Of a stretch of DNA of 64,000 nt, positions 12,901-24,900 are shown piece after piece (position 1 is the stretch's first letter; the number at the start of each line of letters is the position of its first letter). Below the pieces are notes generated by a model. That model was not told the DNA's origin, searched no databases, and saw nothing but the letters and a program-made list of their open reading frames with translations. Position numbers and translations under genes: made by a program. Origin of the DNA: Armigeres subalbatus. Its lineage: Eukaryota; Arthropoda; Insecta; Diptera; Culicidae. The DNA is taken from assembly GCF_024139115.2 (NCBI RefSeq), contig NC_085141.1, positions 374,572,995 through 374,636,994 on the forward strand, in the 5' to 3' direction.

Positions 12901-15900
12901 CTCACGGTTGCTACTCCAATCCCCATTATTGCCGGATCAGTTGTAATTACCAAAGAAACAACATTTTCAGTATGTCACGTTAATGATGAAGTAAGAGTGA
13001 ATCACAAATCACCATGTCGTTATTGTTACCAGTGTTGGTAGAATCATGCTAAAATGTCACTCAACGAAGCCTCATGCGCGAGCTGACTCGCTTGCGATTC
13101 TGCTGGGAGAGCATCGTGCATTAGTTTTTCACGCAGAAAAATGATTTCGCTACAAAAAGTGTCAAAACCCAATCGAAGCGTATATTTTATGTTTACGTAT
13201 GGATTTTTTATCCATTGTTTTAAGTAAAGAAAGTTATTCCGATGAATTTAACGAAGAAGAACACGCAGAAATCACGCAATAATGCAGATCGCGAATCGAA
13301 TCATGGACGATTCTCTGAGCCATGAGTCGGGTGAGGTTTGCCTCGCGCTTGATTTGAATCGTGGATGAGATTTGAGAATTTGAGTTTTTACCAACACTTG
13401 CTACTGAATTCTGCAAATATCTCACCGTTTTTGCTCATTTCGTTCCATGACAAGCTCATAGTCTGTGTTGTCGAAGAAGATTTTCACATTGAGATCGCCC
13501 GTGTAGATGCTGATGTCACCCTTCGGCACTAGCGCATTCAGTTTACTGAACCTGGGTATTAAATAGGAAATCAACTCAAAGGTGTCCGTGAACGTTGTCT
13601 CCCGATTACCGGAATATAACAATACCTGTCCCGACGGTAGTTTGTGCTCTTCAAAGTTTAGCCGACGTACTTCACTCAGGCAAGGCTTAAGATGTCGAGC
13701 TTCATGCGTCGCGCTTCGCTGACGAGTTGCGCCAGCTAAGCTGCTATAAGTTAATATTTATACAATCCATATTCCAATTCTTGTTCTTTGTTTTTTTTTT
13801 TAAATTTACCGTTAAATCAGTTTGCGATGCTTCTCTTCTCTTTGGGCAAGAACTTCATCGGAAGTGGGCCTTGTTGCCAGTTCATCAGCATCGTGCAAAC
13901 TATTTTGGTCTAAATCAGCGGTTCTCAACCTTTTTGTTTAGAGGTACCCCTTCGAGCTTTTACATTCATTGAGATACCCCCTATTTTTTCGCTGTAAATG
14001 AAAATAAGCATAACGGATAAGTGTGAAAAAAGTATATGAAAACTAATGGGATATTGTCTGAAATTTTTGAGGTTCCGAGAAGCTTTCCAATTCAAATTAA
14101 GTTTATACATACTCTGAGGACTTTTTAAAGCTTCCGAGCCTCTTAAAATGAATCCTCCGAGCCCATTGAAAGTAAGTTTCCGTGACTCATGAAAGTTGCT
14201 TCCAAGCCTTTTGAAAATAGGCTTCCAAGGCTCTTAGAAGGAGACTTCTGAGCATTTTGCAATGAGGCTTCTGAGTCTCTTGAAAGGAAGTTCTCAAGCC
14301 TATTGAAAGCAGGCTTGAGAGACTTCCGAGCCTCTTTGAAGGTGGCTTGCGAGGCTCTTGAAAGAAGGCTTCTGAGCCTCTTGAAAGGAGGCTTCCGAGC
14401 CTCTTGAAAGGAGGCTTCCGAGTCTCTTGAAAGGAGGCTTCCGAGTCTCTTGAAAGGAGGCTTCCGAGCCTCTTGAAAGGAGGCTTCCGAGCCTCTTGAA
14501 AGGAGGCTTCCGAGCCTCTTGAAAGAAAACTTTGGAGCCTCTCGGAAGGGAGCTTTGGAGTCTCTCATAAGGAAGCTTTGGAGCCTCTCGGAAGGAAGCT
14601 TATACGATCTGCTTGGAAGGAGACTTCCAAGCCTCTTGTAACGGAGCTATTTAGCTTATCGGAAAAAGGCGTTATGCCTCTCAAATAGAGGCCTCCGAAC
14701 CTTTAGGTTCTAGATTTTAATCACTCACTCTACTCTGTTCCACAGCTCTTCATACACTGTGCTGGTTGTAGTAGCGGGATTCAGTAGGTTTTGATTTACT
14801 GATCACCATGCATATTATGTACAATACAAAGTTTTCGAATATAAAATTACACAATTATCAAATATTCAAATTTTGGCTTTCTCAGTCTGTTGAATTAAGA
14901 AAGATTTATTGTATACGTTCCCGACGTTTCGGCCGATTGGTTTTGGCCTTTCTCAAGGGTCGTAACGTCGGCCAAAACCAATCGGCCGAAACGTCGGGAA
15001 CGTATACAATTAATCGTTCTTAATTCAACAGACTGAGAAAGCCAAAATTTGAATAGGTGAAGCAAATCCAGTCGGTAACGCCATTACAATTATCAAAGCA
15101 TTATCAATAAATGTTTATTGGAATTGTGATACATCCGCCATTATGCATTTTTGTCCGAGGTACCCCCTGAGATCAGCGAAGGTACCCCCAGGGGTACATG
15201 TACCCCAGGTTGAGAACCGCTGGTCTAAATGCATAATATTTACCATTTTAGAGAGAAATTTGCTCGGCTGTCTGTCCGTCTGTATTTGTGTGATAACATT
15301 TGCTAAAACGTTAGCCAACGTTGCATATATAGTTATTCTTTTTACATATCTCCATATTTTCGCATAAATATCTTCACGCGTCATAGCCACTAGTCAACTG
15401 TTAAGCCTGTTAATAAGCAAAGCCTACTATACCTATCGCAAGCTACCAGTGTCAAACTTAAAACAAGTATTAATTGAGTAAACAAAGAAAAATCAACTCA
15501 CTCGTCCACGTGCCAACATTTGCTCGGCCATGTAAACATATCCACCACAACGAGGGCAACCTTCTCCTTCGGGTGCTTTCGTTACCGGTTTCGGCTCTAC
15601 AACGTGCCCGTTAGTTCTGTTTCGAATGATGAGTGGCGTTCGGGAAACGACGAGGACGATGAATGTGGACGTGATCGGTGTGCGTGTTTGTGTGCGTGCG
15701 TATGTTTGTGTGTGTGTGACCGCGCACCATCGAATGTTTTGATTGGTGTTTTTGGGTTGCGGCACCAGTGTGAGTGTGTGCACGTGTAAATGACCGAAGT
15801 GCGTACGAAGGAATTGGTGGTGACGGTGTAGAGAATGAGAAATACAAAAAACGAAATAAAGAGAAAAAATAGAGAGAATTAGTGAATTTTGGTCTCTGAC

Positions 15901-18900
15901 AAGTTGGGTGCGAATTTCACTCTACGGAGCTACGAATTCCATTCAATTCGATAGAAAGTAGGAGAGATAGGAAGAGCGAGTGAGAGAAAGTGGACAACGG
16001 AGAAGAAATTAAGTACAAAAAGTGAGTAGTTGTCAGTCAGGCTTTGGCAAGCGTACTTAATTTAGTCTCGGGACAAGGACAAGTCCCCCGTTTTGGATTT
16101 CTTTCACTAATGGCGCTTGCGTCATTTTTATGATTCAGTTAAAATATAATTTTTGTTACAACATGACTACTATTTTAAATGCATTCATACTTCGACTTCA
16201 GGGCACTTTCCTTATCCCTTTGCGGATAGAATTACGAACAGAAGTTGGGAATTGTACGGAGGGATTACGCCCAACACGTTCATCTTGTTTGACAAATGTT
16301 GGACGAAATCTTTGGAGGAATGACAGGTGGTTAGTAGAAACTAGATTTGTCAAAGTGACAATTAGCGATGTGATCAGTGGTGGGTGCATGCGGTGTGTGA
16401 GGTTGTGATGGAAGCGATAAAGCGGAAAACTCATTTGCAGAGTTGGTAAGACACAAAAACAAACAAAAACACAAACTCGGCAAATCACCTGTCAAAATGG
16501 GGGGCTTACTGCCGGAGGAGAGGGATTACAATCACATTGGAAACTAACACAGAATTCTCGAGAAGACATTAGGCCACAACGAATTATGAAAAACACGAAA
16601 AAAACACCAAGAAACAAAATATCTCACCGATCAACTGTCAAATTACACGTACACTGGGAGAGACGAGACGCCAGACGTTACGTGTGTGGCTTGATTTGTT
16701 TACACGCTTTTTTTTGCTCAGTTGGATGATGACAGTAACACACAACAAGATGCGATCCAATATGTTCCGTATTGTTTTTATGCTTCACACACAATCACGC
16801 TTCTAATTTTGAATACACGAAATTAGGTAGTTCACCCTACTTCGTTATCAGTTTCATTGGATGATTGTCACATTTATCAAGGGTCATTTGGATGGAGTCA
16901 TTTGACAAGACGACGACAGTAAGGTTTTTGAATGTTTTTGTGTTTCGACTTGTTAATTGTTGTTTTTCCGTAGCGTGCCATGTGATCAAGTGGTGATTAT
17001 CATGTGTGAGACACTTCGGTTTCTGCTTTTCACCTTCAATGCAATCTGTTGCAAATACCCGAACTCTCACAAAAATATTCAAAATCCCTCGCTCAGTGTG
17101 ACGTGATTTTGGATTTGTACAAAACAAATGGAATTAGTCACAAATGGTTTACTGAAAATCGACTTTATTCAAATTCTTTCCTTTTTTATTTGTTTACACA
17201 TTAAAGCAAATTGTCAAAAAATCCATTTAATTTACGCAAACCAGAAAGCTTCCTACAAACTAAATCTCTGCTTGATAAATATCGATGTAAAGTTAACTGA
17301 TTCATAAATAATTCATCGAAACTAACTCAATCCTTTCATCGTTCAAAATTATCTCAAACTTATATCTTATTTATTTCCTGTACGTTCGAATCAGAAGAAA
17401 ATCCTGCTAAAATTTTACGAAAAATAGAAACGAAATATCGCTCCTATGACACAAACTTCTTCAATCAAGCAAGCAAAACAATGGAGAGACGTTTTCTTTT
17501 ATCGCTGAATCTCGCTTCCTTTTGCACGGCAAACGGCGTCCTGTCGTGTTCTTTTGTTCAGATCGAGTGGTCGTTGCGTTTGATGTTGTTGTTGTGTGTG
17601 TGTGCGCGCTCAAAAAGTGACATTTTGCAGTGTTGCCAAACAAAGGAAGTGGAGGAAATTACGCTTGCTTGGATATTTATATTTATTTTTATTCTCTCTC
17701 TCTCTTTTTCTTTTTCTTCATCTAGGATCAATCGATGCATAGAAGTGGATCATAAATTGGCTTACTCAAATAGTGAATGGTTTAAATTATAGCACTAAAC
17801 ATAAACATAAATGGACACCTATAGGTATTGGCTCTGATGATCTTTGTTGTGGTTTTAGATTCGGGTAACGATTTTGTTTGGGTGTTTATCCTCTCTAACG
17901 ACTGTCAGTGGTCAAATTTGGTTTACTTGCTACGATATTGGATTCGAACATAAATATTTATTTGTTTTTGGCATTGGTGGTTGTCAGTGGTGGTTATTTG
18001 ATATTGTAGTAGCGATTGCGGTGGTGGTTGTGGTATTTTTTTTTTGGTTGGCGGTAGTGGTGGTGGTAGTTGAAGGTGTCGCATATTTTACGTAACAAGA
18101 AATAAATGGAAAACAGAGAAATGGAGATAAATCAGCATGCAGTCGTTGAATGTGTACATATTTATATCTTATTCGGCACATAAACAGATTTTGAATATAT
18201 TGTTATGAAAACATGAAATTCGAAGAATAAAATGCAACAATTTGAAATCTTAGCCAACCAGTGCAGTGTTGGTTGGCTAAGGTTGGATCAATTAGTTTTA
18301 CAAATCTTAGCACAAGACATTTCAAAACAACTGAATTTAAGGACAGGCCTCTCGGAATCCAAAACAAAAAGCCTCTATTCAAAACGGAAGCAACGCACAG
18401 CTATCATTTTTATTATTTCACACATGCTGTGTCTGCCATGTTGGAATAATTAAAATAACCGTTGCGCGTTGCTTTCAAATTGAGTGGAAGTCCCGACTTC
18501 CGAATTCTAAGTTGGTGCTACACCGACAATATAATCTTACCAAGGGTCTCGCAACTGCCTCGATTTGGAAAGTTTTAAAATATTTCTGATCATATTAGAA
18601 TTTGAATTGTCCTAAGGCCCTAATATCCTTTTGAAATACCTTATGCCATTGATGGGTCACTACATGCGACTGACGGTACATTTCCTGATTGCTTTGATTG
18701 CTAATAATGTGGCTGTCAGTTGTGGTTCGCATTAGGCCTACTTCGTTGTATTTCATATATGGGTTTTTATAGCACTTATTTCTTCGAATATCATGAAATC
18801 AATATATTTGATTGTATATTCATAGATTTTTATCGCTGTATTTTTATTATAAGAACTATAAAATATTTCGTTGTGACACAAGGCAATAAGGGGATAACGA

Positions 18901-21900
18901 CATCATGAGATATAATTGGTAACAGGTAAACATACTAACATAAAAAAAAGAATTTAAAACATTGAAACAATAAATAAAAAAGAATGTAACAAACCGGAAA
19001 CATAATCAAACGAAATAAAAACGGGAAAACATGTGGAATGACAACGCAAAATACACTCCAGCATAAATCGATTGATTCTGTTGCAATCGTTTAGAATGGA
19101 GTAGAAGAATGATTTAATGATGAACGAGAGAATGTGATGTTTACGTGACGAGAGTCTAAGGAAAGGCCCTGAACGAATCCGAACTTCATTATCGTGTTTC
19201 TTTCACTTGCGACAAATGTTGAACACCGATACTGATACGAATTGAAGCTAGTTATCAACAAAACGACGGACCCATCGCATTTGGGACGAGAAAGGGGGCG
19301 TGCAAATTTTGCATCACAAACGGAAACTTACCCTTCAGTTTGGAATTGGGCACCGGAGTCCATCGATAGGCAGCCGGCACCACCGCCGAAGCCGTATCCC
19401 TTTGGTCCGTACTTGCGTCCGTGGCAATTTTTGCAGTACAGCTCGTTCTCGTGCTCTGCGCAGTTTGTCGAGTCCAGCATCTTGCCGCACATTCCTGTGG
19501 ATTGAGGTACGAACAGTGAAAAGGGAATTAGTTATTAAATGGATTTAGATTCAAATTGAAATGAAAATTTAAAAAATTCAAGACAATTCTTAATAAAATA
19601 ATTTTTGCATAACAAAAGAAACACGTGCTGATCAATTATCATGGCTGTTCAAATGCATAGCCCATGTTAGGAAAATTGAAAATGGACAAATCGATATTAA
19701 ATTTGCAAAAAAGATTACGTGACTTGGTAAGACTCGTACTCACAACCTCCTGCGTCAATACCACTCAGTATTTTCGTTTGTGAAGGAAACCACATACGAA
19801 TGTAAAGTTTTTGAAGTACAGTTCAAATTACCTTGTGTCAATGATGTTTGCAAAAGCGTTTTAATCGAAAATGCATTTAGCAATAGCAATGGAGAATGAT
19901 ATTCCAGTTGGATTACAAAAAAAAAACAATGCTAAAATCGTTGGAATATTCGTATCTAAGCTAAGAGTTTGACGCACAGACTCCAACCAGATTTTTCTCA
20001 ATCGCACATCATTTACGCGTTGTTTATCCCATTTTTCGAGCGATTGAAAGCTGATTGATTGATCGTCCAATCTGCGCGTTGGTGACCACTTTGCTTCACC
20101 TCGCTTCCACCCATCAACTAAATAGCCCAAAAATAGATCGGCCTCAAAAGCAATCACCCGCGTAGGTGTTGTTATGTAGCGCACATCACCAAGCGCCACA
20201 TTGTTTCGCCGGCGGATTGTAGTCAAGTGATCCTCACATGTTTCTCAGCCTCAGACTGTACCGTGCGCACCGGCCTCACAGCTTCGTGTAAACATTGTGC
20301 CACAATGTATAAACTATCTGTGGATTTTGGACCATTTCGGATGTTTTCCCCATCGTTTAAAATTATTACCGTGAGTTGCATAACAGCCTGCACCCCCGGG
20401 GAAGTTTCATCTCGTATGGAACGTACTGAGGCTTCTAAAAAAAGCACCTCATCCAATATCCATACACTTGATTGATGGAAAATTAACAAAAAAAAATCCT
20501 CATCGCAACAGCAACAGGGTGCGAACTGCCACGACCTCCCGTCCGCCTCTTCTGTACCAAAGCGGCAGTAAATGGCGAATGTTGCTCGGTGCGGTCCAAG
20601 ATGGAGACGCATGGTGTCGAATAAATTTCACTAATTGAGAAATTCTTGGCAGATCGCCTCGCTTAGGTGACCTCGTTTCGGACGCGCGCGCACACACATA
20701 TTCTATTATGCCGCCGCCGCCACGGTTGCACCACTGTCGAAATGTTAATTAAAACTACGGCGTGTAAGGCATTTTCCACCATTTCTTGGCTATTGGCAGG
20801 CGTTTCTTGGCTCATTAAAAAACGCGTGAATAGTTGCGGTTTCTGATGGAGGACTTGGGGATGATGTGGGTATAGTTAGATGCGATTCGCTCAGTACTCC
20901 GAAAATCGTTTTTCTAGGAAAAAATACAACACATATATTTCAAAGTTTTCCAGTCAAATATTTTTAACAGATATGCCCAAAAAATATTATTTTACTTAAT
21001 ATCGCTAGGTTAGGGTTAGGTTAGGGTAATTTCAAGCGAACGTAGAGGTGTGAGCCGTTTCGGAAATTGTTATCGGTGTCCCATCGCAAGCCGAGTAAAT
21101 TTCCAACCAAGCCTCCTTCAGCATGGTCTTGCTGCCTCCGGAGTATTGTCCTGAATTTTCGCAGGATATCTTTTTTTTTTGCAAGGGTACTGGTCGCATT
21201 TTTCGCGATTAGATTTTTGAGTTGCATTTTTATTAATTCAGTTAGTACTTTAATTTGGTGAGATACTTATTTTCAGATCAAAATTGATCAAAAATCAAAA
21301 TTGGATTTGTTAATATGCAGTTTATAACTGAGAATTGGATCTGGTGATGGGTTCAGATTTATTGAGTCGAAGTTGTGGTTGGATATGGAGATCAAATGAT
21401 TAAAATTCATTTTGATTGAGAAATGTAACTTGGATTGTAGTTAGAAATTAACTATGAGTATCCGGCTTTGTTCGAAGAGTGCATTATGCAATTGAAATGC
21501 TCAATACTTAAGCTATCAGTATTCATCGGTATCTTGAAGCATACAGACACGTTTTTTCCTTCATCGCTACGGTATCGGCTACTATTTTCCTCCGCAATAT
21601 ACGCGTCATTAAAGGCTGAAGTCGAACCTCCGACCAGAATGTCGCAGATTATAATCCGACGAGCATAACATTACAACAAATCTCTTCATGATGAAATTTC
21701 ATCGGATAGCAAAAATTCCATAAGTGAAGAGTCAAGGCCAAAAAGTCAAACAAAGCAAAAAACACTGAGAAAACAACAATGCAGACGATGCCTACCGGCA
21801 GTAGCCAAAAATCCATTACTAACATCCCCACAAGTGATAAGTACATTACTCTCACAACCTTCTGATGGGAACGATGATACGCAAATCGTAAACAGGAGCA

Positions 21901-24900
21901 AAAATAATAACCTCCTTAACAAGAGGGTGCACTGCCCACCTATAACAGTGTTACGGCGGGATGCGAAGCAAATTAGAGATTTGCTTAAAGGCAACAAAGC
22001 TCCCAACGATAGCTATCACACCGTAGGTATAAGAGGTAGTGTACTAGTTATCACCAATAATTTTGACATCTTCAAAAGCATTATTAGCTCAATGAGTGTG
22101 AGTTTCATGGGAGTTTTTCACCCACCAAACAAAAAGTGATACACCCCATGATGTGTAGCAAATTTGGTTGAAATCGGTTAAGAAGATCAAAAGTGCATTG
22201 GAATGCTCTTTTTCCAAACCATGTCCCTTTCTTTGAAGCCTCTCGCTTTTCCTAATGACTCTTCTACCCCTTTTATAAACATCTCCATAGAATAGAGAAT
22301 AGGTGCATTCTAAACAGAACATGAGCCAAAAGCGTACCTTCGTTTCGTGTTCTTAGGTTTGAACTCTGAACACAGTTCAATATGCACTGGGTTGATACGC
22401 AAACAAAAACGATCATGGTTTTAGACAATGTTCCCTAAATTTGGAAATATGCAAAGTCACTCGTGCGTGGGTGCGCAGGCTGTAAAAAATGGATTAGTTT
22501 CGCAGTTTGATGTACCTCGTTTTTCTCTGAAAGTTGGGCAAGTTTATTAGAAATTAGGAATAGGGTATGCATAAATCATAGTAATTAACCCTTTAAACTT
22601 GAAAACGTGCACATTTGCATAGAAACCTATCTTGAAACAAATCTTAACATTTTTTTGTAGTTCATGCGTTATCAAAGTATACATATGTATTAGAGTGGGG
22701 CGTCATGGTCATTTTTTCAAATCAATGGTTTTTCGAAGCCATTCTGGGTCCTGAACAACTGTGCAGAATTTGGGACCGATTGGTTGCTTCCTCGCTTTCC
22801 GCATCGCGTTTGAAGTTTGTATGGAAATATGTATGGGAGCGCGTATATTTTTGCATGTCTACTACTAAAGGCTTCAGTTCATCGTAAACCAAGTGGCACA
22901 TTGCGTTAAAGTATAACCCAAAGGATGCCGAAAAACTTTGCTGAATAAGGCATGTTGCTGGAACGTCCACGAAAAAAGTTATAACGCTTAGAACATTGAG
23001 TGTTCGAACCATATGCAAAAAATCGTTTATTCTGCCAGCACTGCCGTACTACGCAGACCAATAATTCAACTGAGTGTTATTTCAAAATAATTGATCTTAT
23101 AGGGCTTTAGAGCTGATGGGAGCTGTCCGGAATTATTTCACAAAGAAAAAAATCCGACAAGAAGGAAGATGAGTGTTGCCCTTCTAGAACCATAGGTTGT
23201 CCGGTAGTGCTGGCAGAAACATTGATTTCTTGCATATGGTTTGAACAATCATTTTTCGAAACGTAATAACATTTTTTGTAGACCTTCCAGCTACGTACCT
23301 TCTTCGGCAAAGTCTTTCGGCATCTTCCAGACTATATGCTAACGTATTGAGTCACGTGATTGAAGATAAATTGAAGCCGCTATGAGCAAAAATGTTTAAC
23401 AGTGCGTTTTCCCATACTAATCTCCATGTAAATTTAAAACGCGATGCGGCATGCGATGTTGCAGCCAATCGAGCCCATATTTTGCACCGTTGGTTGGGGT
23501 CCCAAAACGTTTCAGAAAAACCTTGATCTTACTTGATCGGACGAAGTTTGCGTTTTTCCATACAACTGCGCCCCACTCTAATATATATGTTTTCGGATAT
23601 TTGTCTCAGCATTTATCTTTTTTTAGCCTATATACTGTTGAATGTTGTATCCATAATTCTTTCTTGGGACATTAGCGCTAGACGGCCAACCCATTGTCAA
23701 TCTGCCATATTTCATAATATTTTCCACGTCATGGACAAGAACCTCGCCGAATATTGTTTGCAACACATTTTACTTGAAAACAAAAGTGTCCTTGCTTGCC
23801 TTTTATAATTTCCACGCAATCTTGTCCGAAATAGGTTATCGGATGAACTAAGGTTTTGAAGTTAGCAAATTACATTTTCGACTGCATGCTACGTAAGCTA
23901 AGCTGTTGCTTCAAGCACAACTTTACCATATTTGATTGATTTCATATCGGCGAAGGTCATTTATACTGTCAAGGTACAATCAAGTGGTGGAATTAAATGG
24001 GAAGGTACAAACTCGTCTTATAACAAGTCTCCTTGCATGTTCTTCATGAATTGTTCAATAGTTCCTAGTGAGAATGCTAGCAAAAATTCTGAACTATGGC
24101 TTCCTTAGCATGGTGACTACAAAGCAAGGCCATCCATGATACGGTGTATTTATATGCCTATGAGTATAATCGTGTTAGTTTTATGACCCATGAATGCATA
24201 AATTGTGAGTCTACTTAGAGACCTAACTAGACACTATATACAAAGACGGGAAGTCTGATCCCTGAACAAATAAATCACTAGGCAACTCCGCGTGCGCAAC
24301 ACTGCTGATGCTGGATATACTTTTCACATTGGTCTATACGAATTTCATAATTCAAAAATATTTTATTTGTATCGTGTTCAACCACCCAATAAAAAGCCAC
24401 AATTCACTTTAAACATGTTTAATTGATTTTCAACCTCATACGAACACTTTTTAACCTAAATCCATGAAAAAATATTCAAATAATAATACAAACATAAGTA
24501 TTCGTGCTGGTTCAAATGAACCCTTGCCAAATGTTGCGCGTAATATTTTGGAATGACAGGTCTCTTGCTCGATTGGAATGACACTGACAGTAAATTTGGA
24601 ATTCCAATTGGAACATTTCCCGTCTTTGTTTATAGTGTCTTTAGACCTAACCATTAATAACTATGCTGCCATAACGTGAAAAAGTGACGTATACGACATT
24701 TTCCAAAAATGGTGTTAACGAGTACAACTCATCAAGCTCTTTAACAGAAAAATGGAAAACATGCATGTTGTAAAATGGCGGTTACGTCACTTTTCCAGAT
24801 TACGGCAGTATGGAAGTGCCTAATAAACACTAAGCTGCGACACGGCATTTTTCAAATGGGGGATGTAATGCTTGTAATGGGTATGCTAAGATGAGAATTC

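Larger units (their letters stand above)
13916..15222. mobile_element. hAT-like non-autonomous element with perfect 16-bp TIR
   Basis: The ends are CAGCGGTTCTCAACCT and its exact inverse. GTCTAAAT is duplicated at 13908-13915 and 15223-15230. The CAG(N)GGTTCTCAACC terminus is a well-known hAT signature. Further in, GGTACCCC motifs recur in inverted orientation. It has no transposase. The interior holds a 23-bp minisatellite and a nested foldback. Confidence 0.92.
24100..24890 (+). mobile_element. Feilai-type SINE interrupted by two MITEs
   Basis: SINE pieces are readable at 24100-24227 (GACTACAAAGCAAGGCCAT, ATAATCGTGTTAG, CATGAATGCATAAA), 24644-24665 (GACCTAACCATTAATAACTA) and 24809-24890 (TATGGAAGTGCC, ACACTAAGCTGCGA, GGGGGATGTAATGC). 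Two elements with their own target duplications fill the gaps. The copy is old. Confidence 0.75.

Noticed and set aside
14143..14568. 141-aa minus-strand frame with [18 protein letters not shown] repeats
   Set aside because: It is the 23-bp minisatellite read in cycling frames inside a transposon, not a protein.
15577..15603. Alternative exon 3 acceptor at TTGTAG near 15598
   Set aside because: It would leave exon 3 out of phase with exon 2, whereas AACAG at 15617 keeps frame.
20400..20700. CpG-rich patch as a second promoter
   Set aside because: Small, with no promoter elements that I can support; noted only with the unknown frames.
21007..21027. GGTTAGGGTTAGGTTAGGG, telomere-like
   Set aside because: Only about three imperfect units; Diptera lack TTAGG telomeres, and the surroundings are ordinary intron. 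Likely chance.
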